Assembly (NCBI GenBank): GCA_002005505.1 | Contig: KV908640.1 | Coordinates: 81,328 to 101,327 of the forward strand | DNA length: 20,000 bases | Reading direction: 5' to 3' | Origin: Botryococcus braunii | Lineage: Eukaryota > Chlorophyta > Trebouxiophyceae | Shown here: piece by piece, positions 1 through 9,644 of the stretch | Position numbering within the stretch: the stretch's first letter is position 1 | Layout of the letters: each line of letters opens with the position of its first letter | Made by a program: the position numbers and the translations under genes | Notes under the pieces: generated by a model | Databases searched by the model: none | What the model was told of the DNA's origin: nothing | The model's input: only the letters and a program-made list of their open reading frames with translations

Positions 1-450
1 GACAACATTGTCTACACGGCTGAGGACCTCAGGGGAAATCTGACCCAACAAAAAGGGAGGAAAAGCGCGAGAGCCGAAGCAAACAAAGGGCGTATACAAT
101 TTCTCAGGACGTTCAAGGGCACATGAGAAGTGAACATGGCACCTGCGTGAACACCCTCATCATCAAGTACTCCCTGCGGCACAGGTCGACATGGCAAAGA
201 TGGGCCGTGGGGGCCGGGGGGGGCGGGCGGGGGACCTGACCTTGCGCCCAATACCTTTTGGGTAGCATTGTACCCCCATTTGGAACTGCCTGGACACCTG
301 GTGTCCGCAAGTGGATGACGCAGACGCCCACAGACACAGGGGACAGGGACTGCCGCAAGACATGAGCAGGACAACAAAAACCACGTATTATAGGAATATA
401 TCATGATCACGTACAGATAAGCAAAATTGATTTAACTGACAAATATCAAA
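1..450. other. Non-genic stretch with G-rich patch
   Basis: No coding region is supported here. A minus-strand frame stays open over most of it, but it is low-complexity (Pro/Gly/Ala from a G-rich tract at about 202-233) and has no convincing domain or splice structure. The G-rich patch has several G-runs of three or more and could form a quadruplex. Confidence 0.4.
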
Positions 451-551
451 ATATATTAGGACCATCCATGAACGGAGCAACGCTTTTGTAAAGTGTTACG
501 CTTATATAAGGACCACCCATGAACTGAGCAACGCTTTAGTAAAGTATTTGG
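451..551. repeat. Imperfect tandem duplication, about 51-bp unit
   Basis: Two adjacent copies share the core AGGACCAYCCATGAAC, then GAGCAACGCTTTWGTAAAGT. The AGGACC word starts at 458 and again at 509, a 51-bp offset, with a few substitutions between copies. No protein is implied. Confidence 0.8.
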
Positions 552-1150
552 ATGGCCTCAACGTGACTGACCAGTGACATTGAGATCATGACATGTGCTT
601 ATCCTGGGCTTCAGTTGGGTATCCTATATTGAGGCACCATATTGCCCATAGGGCCCGCAAGGTGCTGATCACTGCTACATATATCTCTACCTGTTGCCCG
701 CATGTGAGCACTGGTGACACACATCATCTGCCGTGCAAGGTGGCTCAGCTGCCTGCAGGTGGCCCCTCGTTACTCAGGCGAGCATTGCCTGAAGGAGCAT
801 GCATATGGCAGTATGCATAGGAGTACAAAACTTTGTGAGATATAAAATTCTAACAACAGGGTGACACGGGACTTCGAGTCTGGCCCAAACGGATATCTAA
901 GGAGTCACGTGCAATTTAGTGATGCTTCTGACATTGATCGTACTTAAAGCTTCGGGTACATCAACGGTGCACCCCTCAAGGGTGTGTTGCCAATTACCTG
1001 CAGGCAATAACCCTAGCAATGATTGTAGACCCTAAGGACGGGAGAAGTCTTTGTGGTCGACCTTTGCCCAAATTTTTAAAACGACTACCTGAACCAATGC
1101 TACAACCCTAAAACCCACAATAGTGGGTATACCAGTATACATACACAGTA

Positions 1151-1168
1151 GTGGACTACGTAGTCCAC
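1151..1168. repeat. Perfect 18-bp palindrome
   Basis: GTGGACTACGTAGTCCAC equals its own reverse complement. Function unknown; it may be the centre of a decayed foldback. Confidence 0.85.
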
Positions 1169-1712
1169 AATGAGCACCCCACTTGTTTCAACTACCAACT
1201 CAGTACCTAAAATACTCATGGTTCCTGTTTTGTTATCTATATCACTGTATTGAATCCTAGATCAAGATGTATATTGTTGTTGCTTGGCCTATGGCCCATG
1301 GCTTGAGCTTCAGATACTTATTTTAGCAGACTCAACCTCTAACGGAAAATCAGTGTGGAAAAGAGTGCGGGTACCTATCCCACGCTCACTCAGCCAGCAA
1401 ATCCATGGACCAAACTCCAAACACACTGGCCAGTGTGAACACAGCCAGGGGCCGATCGGCATCCCCGAGATAATGGAAGGGATCCGGCCGGGGTCCCCAT
1501 TTAGGGGACTAGAAGTAGGCGCCTCTGACTGGGAGGCCCACATCCCAACTTTTTCAATTCGGAGTATTTGCAGACAGTGGCGAAGTCTAGCTTTCCACTG
1601 CCCTAGATTAAACAGGCATGTTTAATCACCAAGCTGGCGGTGTTCCTTAGGGAGGTTGAGTTTTGTATTTTGTAGACCCTAGGGCCTGGCAAACTCCCCC
1701 GGGGGCCCAAAG

Positions 1713-1746
1713 CTAATATTTTTCCTTCGCGAAGGAAAAATATTAG
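1713..1746. repeat. Perfect 34-bp palindrome
   Basis: Each half reads CTAATATTTTTCCTTCG and the halves meet at TTCG/CGAA with no spacer (centre 1729/1730). It is followed directly by the CG-rich word GATCGCGATC and then by an AT/CG mixed segment to about 1815. The arrangement looks like the remains of a small foldback transposon, but no terminal repeats or target duplication were identified. Confidence 0.85.
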
Positions 1747-1848
1747 ATCGCGATCGCCAATTCGGCAAGTAATTGTCCGGGCTTTTTCAATTTTATCACG
1801 AATTTGGCAACGTATCGGCACTTCTTACACCACTGTCCATAGGCGACT

Positions 1849-2125
1849 TTGTTATAACTATATGTACTATCAATTAATATTATAATGCATAACTATATAA
1901 TACAATACATACAGTATTGTAATAATTATACAATACTATTAATTATGTTATACTAATTAGTATATTATAATAGTATTGTATAATACTATATATGTAGTAT
2001 TATAATAATATATAATTCAATTAATTATGTTAACTATTAGTATAACGTTATACTACTAGTACTATAAACTATATAATACTATTAATTATGTTATACTATT
2101 AATTAATAGTAAATAGATAATGTAG
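1849..2125. repeat. AT-rich low-complexity tract
   Basis: About 280 bp made almost only of A and T, with recurring words such as TTAATTATGTTATACTA, ATAATACTATTAATTATG and TAGTATTGTAT. The recurrence in both orientations suggests short imperfect inverted and direct repeats. No coding potential. Confidence 0.85.
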
Positions 2126-2195
2126 ATATATTCATGAACACTAAAGGTGTTGACCTATGGTTAATGTCGCAACTCTGATGTACGGTACATATATG

Positions 2196-2286
2196 CCGAC
2201 ATATATGGTATGTAGGTGTATACACCGACATATATGGTATGTAGGTGTACATATTCCGACATATATGGTATGTAGGTGTACATACA
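2196..2286. repeat. Three tandem copies of a 29-31-bp unit
   Basis: CCGACATATATGGTATGTAG starts at 2196, 2225 and 2256, each copy continuing GTGTAYA. Spacing is 29 and then 31 bp. The copies are nearly identical over the 20-bp core, which implies recent expansion. Confidence 0.9.
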
Positions 2287-2311
2287 CAGGCATCCCTAAC
2301 AAAAACGCTTG

Positions 2312-2345
2312 TATAAAGGGTATGGCATGTACCATACCCTTTATA
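2312..2345. repeat. Hairpin, 14-bp perfect arms, 6-nt loop
   Basis: TATAAAGGGTATGG (2312-2325) is the exact reverse complement of CCATACCCTTTATA (2332-2345), with loop CATGTA. The stem extends outward by three more pairs after one mismatch. It follows the 29-31-bp tandem repeat and precedes a second small ACGTATA/TATACGT inverted repeat near 2353-2380. Confidence 0.85.
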
Positions 2346-2773
2346 AAGTATAACGTATACATAATTATATATACGTATACGAGTTGTCTGCACCCTGCCA
2401 TACATCTGGCAACGCAACGTGGCTGAATGCAACTATGGCGCATTGTTTGTTGTACCGACGGAAGTTGATACATGGCAGGCTTTTGATACGAGCCGTGAGG
2501 ATGTTGATAATCAGAGATTGGCACCGCATGCCAGTAGTGAGGGCTCATCAGTTTTCAAAAGGGTGTTAAGGTACCTTAAGCCCGCCCCAGATAATGCTAC
2601 CTGCAAGCTTCGACCACATTCGTATTTGCATTGCAGCCTACCACCATTAGGGCATGCATGTATGTACAAGCTACAACTGCAAGGCCATACATTACCGAGA
2701 CCACTGCTTTCTCTGAGATTTTCTTATCCAAAGGACCAAATTGAGCAGGCCCTGTCTCCCCTCCCTTCCCTGC

Positions 2774-3153
<380 letters not shown>

Positions 3154-3156
3154 TTT

Positions 3157-3157
3157 G

Positions 3158-3219
<62 letters not shown>
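3157..3219. repeat. Compound (CT)n(CA)n microsatellite
   Basis: About 7 CT units run into about 24 CA units. The word CATGCGTTCACACACA follows this array and again follows the CA array near 3411, so the array plus its flank may have been locally duplicated. Confidence 0.9.
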
Positions 3220-3222
<3 letters not shown>

Positions 3223-3285
3223 TGCGTTCACACACAACCTCATCTTCACTTCAAGCTGATGAGCGGTATTGGATGGTGTGCTTAC

Positions 3286-3350
3286 TTTGTTCTGCTCACG
3301 TTTCCGAGGTTTCTTAAGGAAGCCGCCCTCAGACTCGAGCTGTGCTTGTG
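3286..3350 (-). CDS. Exon-like block, minus strand (gene model 1, most 3')
   Basis: A 65-bp block bounded on the minus strand by an acceptor (pyrimidine-rich stretch then ATCAG, 3360-3351) and a donor AAA|GTAAGC (3285-3284). It reads [20 protein letters not shown], then NK: acidic, then strongly basic, like a cytoplasmic or linker segment. The first two bases complete a codon with the last base of the block at 3580-3774 (phase 1 donor), so the junction keeps frame. Donor phase is 0 and the next exon was not found; the gene may continue left of the microsatellite block. Not recognised as any family. The call rests on frame and splice signals only. Confidence 0.4.
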
Positions 3351-3380
3351 CTGATTTCAAAAGAAACAAACAAACAAACA

Positions 3381-3412
3381 CACATGCACACACACACACA
3401 CACACACACACA
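3381..3412. repeat. (CA)n microsatellite
   Basis: About 13 CA units interrupted once by TG, followed by GCGTTCACACACACAG, a near copy of the flank of the larger CA array at 3171-3219. Confidence 0.9.
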
Positions 3413-3579
3413 TGCGTTCACACACACAGACACTGATTTTGACAATAGGGTGCAGGTGAAGAGACAAATGGGAGTCCTCGCAAGTCGGGGGCTCTTGTAT
3501 GAGGGAATGGGTCTACAGACAACGGAAGGGTGGGAAGCACATTAGGGTGGAACAGGAAGGAACAGCAAAGCAAACTCAC

Positions 3580-3774
3580 CCCAGTCAAAAACGTCGTAAG
3601 AGCTGTTATTGAAAAAGGCCTCTGAAGTTTGAGATGATCCATAAAAACGATCATTGTCTCCAGCCACAATGGCAGAATAATCTCCCACCCTTTGTGGAAA
3701 ATCACCGTATTTGCCAATATTGACAGGGGTGCCGCCATAATTCCCAGTGAAGTAGAACATGTCGGACACCACCC
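3580..3774 (-). CDS. Exon-like block, minus strand (gene model 1)
   Basis: A 195-bp block with acceptor TTTCAG (AG at 3776-3775) and donor GG|GTGAGT (3579-3578). It encodes a Gly/Asn/Asp/aromatic-rich segment containing DMFYFTGNYGGTPVNIG and DYSAIVAGDNDRFYGSS, then FFNNSSYDVFDW, with an N-glycosylation-type NNSS motif. Composition resembles repeated beta-strand turns of an extracellular beta-solenoid protein, but no catalytic motif is visible and no family is assigned. It begins with two bases that complete a codon from the block at 4925-5256 and ends in phase 1, matching the block at 3286-3350. A competing antisense frame has low-complexity content and no splice logic. Confidence 0.5.
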
Positions 3775-4924
3775 CTGAAACACCAGGGAACTTGCTCAGT
3801 CCAAGATCCCCCTTGCCACAAGATGCTTGCAGATAGGAGCAGCATCTGCTGCTCCTATTACATTTCTAGGATGTGGTGCAATTGCACGGAGATGCTGCAA
3901 TACTTGATGGGGCCAGTACGCACGGTATGGAGATGCTAATGTCTCCTGGCAGGTTCTTCTGTGTAAGCAAGTATGTGGTCATATGCGCTTTTTGGACTCC
4001 TGGATGCTTTGTCAAGCATATGTAGATGTTCAGAATGACAAGCTCAATTTAACAAAGTAACCAAAGGTACGAACAAGGGATGAAGATACGTAGTATACTG
4101 CATGGGCGTGGCACTGCATAACTGTATTTGGATTGTACTACAGCATGGCTTCAAATGTCTAAGCTATGCACATGGGCCCTGGTCTTTTCTGATAAGTCAG
4201 TGAATAAACACGAGCTGTAGTTGCTATTCAGAAAGGGGTATTCATGCACTTGAAGCTGCTGGCACCCACCAGGTTATTGCCTTGCCCAGCCTTATGTTCC
4301 TTTATGTGACAGACTTATTGTGTACACCCGTCTCTTTATGCTCCCTTGGGTGATGGGTCTGCGTGTGGATGTATATATGCACAATCTAGTGACGGTACTT
4401 CAGCGGGGATTCAGCCTCAAAATGTCCAGATTGGCAAAGAGTGTTGAACTAAGGCTGTAATGCACAGGGCATCTTTAATCGATTTATACAGGACTCGGGC
4501 TCTAGGACATATGTGTGGGATGAGTGCCAGCTCACTTCTTTCCAATGTAGCGGATCTGTTAATGGTACTGCAGCCACAGGCCTGAAGATCCCGGTCATTT
4601 TGGCAAAATCCGGAGTATGTTAGACACCGAAAGGCAGTGCGAAGAGGACGAGAGATTGATAGGAAGTTGGGGGGGAGGGGGGGTCAATATAAACTTGCAA
4701 AAAGAAGAAGAAAAATGGTGTTGGTACTGCCAAAGAGTTGCAAGACCGCTCATCTACGCCCTTTTGTTGTAAGTCTCTTATGGCCAAATGTACAAATCCA
4801 GTGCTGATATATTTGGGCAATAGTCCATACTCAAAGAGAAAGTCAAAGAGTGGGGACACATAAAGCATAAACTCAATGTATCAACATTGTCGTGTCCGGG
4901 GTGACAGAAGAGCGTAAGGAATAC
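3775..4924 (-). other. Probable intron of gene model 1
   Basis: About 1.15 kb between a donor AAG|GTATTC (4924-4923) and the acceptor at 3776-3775. No convincing coding block was seen on either strand. A small hairpin with 10-11-bp arms (TAGGAGCAGC / GCTGCTCCTA, 3834-3857) lies near its 3' end. Confidence 0.4.
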
Positions 4925-5256
4925 CTTGGGCAACATTAATCACCCCACGGACGGAGAAATACCCCGGAGTGGTGCGGTTCGTTGCAATGCATGTGAACAC
5001 AATATTGCCTCCACTTGTTGCAGCAACAGCACCCATAAAGAGGTCCGTGTCGTTCACAGCTATAGTCCTGCATGATGGACCATTTTGGCATCTTCCACTG
5101 ATTACAAGTTTCTCAGCCCTAGATTTGCGTCCTATTTGCAGTTTCAGCTAAATGTCCATAATTCGCCTAGATTCCCTGAGGTTGCTGGTACAGATGCCAA
5201 CAAGTGTCAGGTTGTTGGGCATATTTAAAACACTCCAGGAACCATTAAGGAATGCT
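4925..5256 (-). CDS. Exon-like block with in-frame TAG (gene model 1)
   Basis: A 332-bp reading frame on the minus strand. It contains FLNGSWSVLNMPNNLTLVGI, then a TAG at 5150-5148, then GRKSRAEKLVISGRCQNG, DTDLFMGAVAATSGGNIVF and TPGYFSVRGVINVAQ. The pattern (NNLTLVG, LVISGRC, GGNIVF) looks like successive beta-solenoid coils, with paired Cys and NLT/NRT glycosylation sites, so an extracellular role is inferred. Donor is CAAG|GTATTC (4924-4923), phase 1, matching the next block. The acceptor at 5257-5258 (CCGAG) is weak. The TAG may be a disabling mutation (pseudogene), a recoded stop, or a mis-set boundary: ATTTAG could itself be an acceptor, starting the exon at 5147 and removing the upstream part. 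The frame on both sides of the TAG is the same. Confidence 0.45.
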
Positions 5257-5340
5257 CTCGGATGTGTTAACGCCCATGGTTTCTGCTGACATATTGGCGT
5301 ATTACAGTTGCACACACATGTACAGACGCCCGCAAACACA

Positions 5341-5341
<1 letters not shown>

Positions 5342-5377
<36 letters not shown>
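5342..5377. repeat. (CA)n microsatellite
   Basis: About 18 CA units, lying in a probable intron of gene model 1. Confidence 0.95.
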
Positions 5378-5378
<1 letters not shown>

Positions 5379-5602
5379 ACGTGCACAGGAACCCTACAAT
5401 TGAGGAGGCACTCTTACGCGTATCCCCCCCTACCCCCAAAGAACTCCACCTAATTTCTCTGGTCATCCATTTATTTACTAAAATGTAGTCTACCCTGACA
5501 CCCATGAACTCATCCCCCAACCATATACACACACTCTCCCACACAGACACACTCATACGTGCACATGCACGGAAAAGCAAGCAGGTGACTAAGAGGTCAC
5601 AC

Positions 5603-5753
5603 CCTCCCTTATAAAGCTCTGGTTTCTGGGGATCCATCACAAACCACGACAGTGCTGATAGGTCACCAGAGAAGCCATCGTTTCTGGTCACTCCTGTAAG
5701 GCCCACTGCACCCCAGCACAACTCCTCGGTTTTGCATGGACAGAACCGGACGT
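5603..5753 (-). CDS. Exon-like block, minus strand (gene model 1)
   Basis: A 151-bp block reading VRFCPCKTEELCWGAVGLTG, then VTRNDGFSGDLSALSWFVMD and PQKPELYKG. Three closely spaced Cys and the Gly-rich turns fit a secreted or extracellular protein. Acceptor CAAAAG (AG 5755-5754) is poor in pyrimidines because of the GT-rich stretch upstream; donor is GGAGG|GTGTGA (5602-5601). Entry phase (two bases needed) matches the donor at 5987; exit phase 2 matches an entry base at 5256. No family recognised. Confidence 0.42.
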
Positions 5754-5986
5754 CTTTTGCGTACAGCGCGCTCGCATGCACTCGCACGCCCACTCACGCA
5801 CATGCACACACACAATGTCTTAACGGGCCCTTTTCTCTGTTGGTCATATTATCACATTTTCTTGACAATGCAGAGTGAGAGATTTTTCTTGTATTTCTTG
5901 CAACAATCTAGGTTCAGATTAAAAGTGTGCATGTTTTGGGTAACACGAATTACATACAAGAACAATTGGCAAGGTTACCTTCTCAC

Positions 5987-6079
5987 CCATGCACGTCTCC
6001 CATGGCCTGACCATGTAAGGTAATTCTACCACCGTGCCAGGCACGGTAGGATTCCTACTCTTCAAGATCGTTTCCAGAG
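5987..6079 (-). CDS. Exon-like block, minus strand (gene model 1, most 5' supported)
   Basis: A 93-bp block with acceptor CCTTAG (AG 6081-6080) and donor ATGG|GTGAGA (5986-5985), reading LETILKSRNPTVPGTVVELP, then YMVRPWETCM. A second donor, AAG|GTAACC at 5978-5977, is possible but would break phase with the following block. A possible upstream mini-exon at 6235-6262 begins with ATG and ends at a consensus GTAAGT in the matching phase; it would give MTSAQLHAP before this block. That start has no signal peptide and is only a suggestion. Confidence 0.38.
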
Positions 6080-6262
6080 CTAAGGATACTAATCTATTCA
6101 ATTATTTTGAGTGAGTTCCACTTGTCATTCAACTCATTTTGTCAGAAATCACACTCATGTGAACAGGAAGACGGGGGTAGTTACTTAAATAAAACCGCTG
6201 TACATCATTAGAATGGTACAGTGCACTGACTTACGAGGAGCATGTAATTGGGCAGAGGTCAT

Positions 6263-7107
6263 CTAAACTGCCCTTTATCATTTCAACAAACACAAAGAAA
6301 TACATGTGGGTTTTCTGATAGTTCGTTACTTACGCTAGTTAGTTTCATAAAATAGATATGAGCTTGATTGATGGATTACTTAGGATTAATGATCATGAAG
6401 TTGGCATTCGCGATGGTGACTTCCTAAGCTTACCGTCCTACATGAGGGCACATACTTGCATAGAGGCGGCCGTCTAAATATGTTACTGAAGACCCGGGAT
6501 ACTTAATTGAAGTGTAAAGAGACACATTGTTTGCCTGCACTTTGCAGCCACGAAAACATTCCCAGTTGAGAACCCATCACCTCAGGAACATCATCGTGAT
6601 GAACTCGACCTAAATCAATACACGTTGCTGCTGGGCTAACCTGACAGAGAAACCAGAAGAGCCTAGAGCTGCGTTCCTTGATGCTAGATATTAGAACTCA
6701 TAGGCACACTTTATGAGCATTATAAGTCGAAACTCATTTTATGTTGACAATTCCGTAGATTGGGATCCCAAGACCATGTCCTTAGCGATACTGGGTCTTA
6801 AGATCTATTATAGCCCCAGTGTTTGTACATGAGTTGGCATCGGCATGTGTGTTGACTTTGTGTTAAGCTCACAACGAGGAATACTGCAGCTTCTGCCAAA
6901 GAAACGCTATTCAAAGGAAAAACTGAATATGTCACGAACTTTTGAAGTTGTGTGCCTAGGATTCAGCCAAGCTTGAGATTAACCCTTCCAATAGGCTTAG
7001 ACTGGACTAATGCAGTGCACAGCATCAAGGCCATCACACTGGAGCTGGATCAGCCATTTGCGGTGCACAACCCAATGGCCAACAGTCTAATCGGGACTGG
7101 ATCAGAG
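6263..7107. other. Non-genic stretch
   Basis: No supportable gene. GT/AG-flanked fragments of about 40 bp occur on the minus strand (for example before GTAAGC near 6432), but they are too short to claim. A 77-codon plus-strand frame from 6952 runs into the duplicated segment described next and has no recognisable domain. Confidence 0.4.
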
Positions 7108-7285
7108 AACACTCCATGTGCATGTGAACTGGGGAGTAGAAGACATCTGACAGTGCCACCTCTAGTTGTCAGCAACGATGATTAGACTAGCAAGATGTAG
7201 GAGCACTGACTTCAGCATAACAAGAGTTTGCAATGTCTACCTACGAAGTTTTACGAACAGAATGCTGAAAGACTATGTAGATCCG
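7108..7285 (+). repeat. Diverged duplication, copy 1
   Basis: Aligns by eye with 7437-7612 at an offset of 328 bp. Shared landmarks in order: TCCAWGTGCAYGTGAAMTGG, YAACGATRRTTAGRCTAGC, CAAGATGWARGARCACTGAC, then GAACWGAAYGCTGRAAGA. Identity looks near 65-70% with small gaps. Neither copy encodes a supportable protein. Confidence 0.7.
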
Positions 7286-7436
7286 GCAGGTGGAAACTGT
7301 GATGATAGAGTTAGGGAGCAGAAAGGACTGCGGTGACCAACAAGGTCCTCCAAATATAGAAGCAGATGTGACATCAGGTCACATATTAGCTTGACTGTCA
7401 TGTCTGACGATAGATATGACTTGCATGTTGCATATT

Positions 7437-7612
7437 GCAGTCCAAGTGCACGTGAAATGGCTAGTTTGAGAAACCCCGCACTGCTACTTCATAATGTCGA
7501 TAACGATAGTTAGGCTAGCCCAAGATGAAAGAACACTGACTGTCACACATCAGCAGTTGGAATTGTTTGAAGCACATTTGTAGGAACTGAACGCTGGAAG
7601 AGTGTATAGCTG
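7437..7612 (+). repeat. Diverged duplication, copy 2
   Basis: Second copy of the segment at 7108-7285, same orientation. The segments between and around the copies do not align obviously, so this is either a decayed two-unit tandem array or two members of an old dispersed repeat. Confidence 0.7.
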
Positions 7613-8423
7613 TTGACTATTAGAGGATAAGGTAAAAAAGGAGGCAGCAGAAAAGAGAGGAAAGCAGCAAGGTTCTTTAATTGATTAAACATATGACTAG
7701 GTGCAATATTCCTGGCATGACAGCTATGTATAGAATGCCGTATTTCAGCTTGAATGCTGTAGACAAATAGCATGCAAACTATATTAAATACACTAGCATA
7801 TTATGAAGCACTTCATGACCATTGTCATAACAATGTAGAAGATTTATTGAGCCCATCAGATTCTTATATCTAATCAACATGGCAGAGCATGTAACTACAT
7901 GGTATAAATAAGATGCGCTTCAAGAATCACCCAATCAAATTGATGCAGGGTCAATATGCTTCATTTAGTACCGGCGACATATGATGATCTTATTGTTTTG
8001 TAGTCAATCTTTTCATGAAAGCAAGTATACCCTGAAGGGTACATTGGATCAAGAGTATCCACACTAGCTAACCATATGCTCTATACAACGACCGCTTCAG
8101 ACCACTAATATATTCTACGAAGTACTTTTTACATAACTGGTAGGATTGATGATACAAAAAGGGGCCACATCAATAACAATCGAACGAAAGCATGGAAAAC
8201 GGTACCTGTGTTGCGTTCTCTGGAGTAGTCGTTAAAAACGTAGTAAATGGGGTGCAAGTTGAAAGTCTGGGGGCCTTGTTGTCACGTAGTAAGTCTGTAG
8301 CAGTGGCGGATATGATACACGAGGAGGAGTTTGAAGCAAGATTGTAGAAGATGTACGTGGTGTTTCCTGTTGTGTTTTTACTGTTTGGCTGGATGAAACC
8401 ACACAGTTCCCAATCAGTGGGTT

Positions 8424-8445
8424 TGACTAACCCATGGGTTAGTCA
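8424..8445. repeat. Perfect 22-bp palindrome
   Basis: Each half reads TGACTAACCCA with no spacer, centred on CCATGG. Function unknown. Confidence 0.85.
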
Positions 8446-8572
8446 CACATGGACTTTGATATGCCTGGGATGACTCGCAGGGTGCTCCATCCACATACCA
8501 CCCCCACACAAGCATGCAACCACTCACCCACCCACCCAGCCACACATGCACACGCACACAGAGGAAGAGAGT

Positions 8573-8587
8573 GGGGGGGGGGGGGGG
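8573..8587. repeat. Homopolymer run of 15 G
   Basis: Fifteen consecutive G, then CGGG. One of three runs of exactly 15 G within 1 kb (also 8680-8694 and 9532-9546). Confidence 0.9.
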
Positions 8588-8679
8588 CGGGCTTACATTA
8601 GGTGGAGGACCACCTCACAAATCCTTAGGGTGTACATGTACCGCATGCCCATATTGTTCTATTTGCTATGTGTATGTAT

Positions 8680-8694
8680 GGGGGGGGGGGGGGG
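8680..8694. repeat. Homopolymer run of 15 G
   Basis: Fifteen consecutive G following a (TG/TA)-rich stretch. Confidence 0.9.
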
Positions 8695-8810
8695 AGTGTT
8701 GAAAAGAAGGCAGGGGGTCATTGCCCCACGTTTTGAACATAGTGCTAATTTTTGCTGGGGTATAGTATTTATACTTCCCACTGTTTGGACGCTCTGCTCC
8801 TATTGCATTG

Positions 8811-8885
8811 TCATTTACAACTGCGTCCACCTTTGGAATCGTTGTAGCTGTGCAAGCTTTGAACAAGGGAGTTGCTGCAGCCCAG
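8811..8885 (-). CDS. Probable terminal exon (gene model 2)
   Basis: A 75-bp block of 24 codons plus a TGA stop at 8813-8811, reading LGCSNSLVQSLHSYNDSKGG, then RSCK. The acceptor is textbook: a pyrimidine-rich CTTCCCTCTCCCCAG just upstream (AG at 8887-8886). It enters in phase 0, matching the phase 0 donor of the block at 8985-9156. An overlapping minus-strand frame (through 8666) also looks protein-like and would use another phase, so the terminus is not certain. No AATAAA was found close downstream. Confidence 0.45.
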   Translation of the reverse strand: MGCSNSLVQSLHSYNDSKGGRSCK

Positions 8886-8984
8886 CTGGGGAGAGGGAAG
8901 ATGCGTGAAGCTGACAGTCCCACATATAGGTGGTTCAGAGGTCTTCATAATACAATACATTCACTACTAGACATAAGGATCTAC

Positions 8985-9156
8985 CTGAATGCTGGATGGA
9001 AAGAAGTAACCAAATTTGTCAGTGGCCCACAGTGCTTCGGTGTATCTTGCACTTTTTGCGCACCCCTTACCATCCACCAGATCTGCCTTGGAAACAGCAA
9101 TCAGTATTGCCCCGGCAAGTTCCTGTTTTGGTTCGGTGAATGCTGTTGCCGCAACC
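8985..9156 (-). CDS. Exon-like block, minus strand (gene model 2)
   Basis: A 172-bp block reading VAATAFTEPKQELAGAILIA, then VSKADLVDGKGCAKSARYTE and ALWATDKFGYFFPSSIQ. It looks strongly coding: an amphipathic/hydrophobic AGAILIAV stretch followed by a charged, aromatic-rich stretch. Donor is CAG|GTAGAT (8984-8983), phase 0. Acceptor CACTTCAG (AG 9158-9157) gives entry with one base, which completes a Trp codon with the TG left by the block at 9961-10047. The same frame stays open further upstream to 9242, so a longer first-half exon with acceptor ATGTCAG is a real alternative. Family not recognised. Confidence 0.5.
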
Positions 9157-9531
9157 CTGAAGTGCCGTGAAATAATTGGTGATTTGAACTGGCCCTTTCC
9201 GCATGAGTTGTTTACTTCTTTTTCTGAAGTAATGCTTTTGTCCTGACATTATCACTGAGTAAGAGGTGGGTTCCATGTCAATGCGGTCCACTGTCAATAG
9301 GCAATCTACGGAAAAACGAAAAGCAGCAATGACAACTAAACGACAACACACTGTAAATATTGCGTTAGTTATTTCCAGATGGGTTTCCACAGCAAGGTTT
9401 CTGCGGCACAAGAAAAGACCAGGGACACTCGGGACACAAGAGATCAGGATAACCTCCTGGAGATGAATGAAGGTCAGTCTGAAGATGTCCTGTGTAGCTG
9501 GACGGGAGTTTGGTTGGAAAATCCAAGGGGC

Positions 9532-9546
9532 GGGGGGGGGGGGGGG
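9532..9546. repeat. Homopolymer run of 15 G
   Basis: Preceded by GGGGC. Third of three G15 runs in this part of the window. Confidence 0.9.
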
Positions 9547-9644
9547 ACAAAATGAACCTGGAGATGATAGGATAGGCGGTGGTATCTGAATATGAAAATC
9601 AATAAAAAAATTGATGCAGATACTAGTGTCAGGGACGTATCAAT

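Larger units (their letters stand above)
552..1848. other. Non-genic stretch
   Basis: Short open frames occur on both strands (for example 593-820 plus and 1284-1625 plus), but they lack recognisable domains and overlap each other antisense. I see no supportable gene. The stretch contains the two palindromes listed separately and a CG-word-rich segment around 1745-1815. Confidence 0.5.
7613..8810. other. Non-genic stretch
   Basis: No supportable coding region. It contains a palindrome and two G15 runs listed separately. Plus-strand frames near 8514-8908 are built on G-runs and CA-rich text and run antisense to better-supported minus-strand exons. Confidence 0.45.

Noticed and set aside
5148..5375. 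75-codon minus-strand frame starting with Cys-Val repeats
   Set aside because: Its N-terminal part is the (CA)n microsatellite read as Cys-Val. Only the part below about 5256 was kept, as a portion of an exon-like block.
6952..7185. 77-codon plus-strand frame that at first looked like a retroelement fragment
   Set aside because: No protease, gag or RT motif is visible, and the frame runs into the old duplicated segment.
9016..9246. Plus-strand frames at 8808-9246
   Set aside because: They run antisense to the exon-like blocks at 8811-8885 and 8985-9156, which have matching splice phases; the plus-strand frames have no motif.
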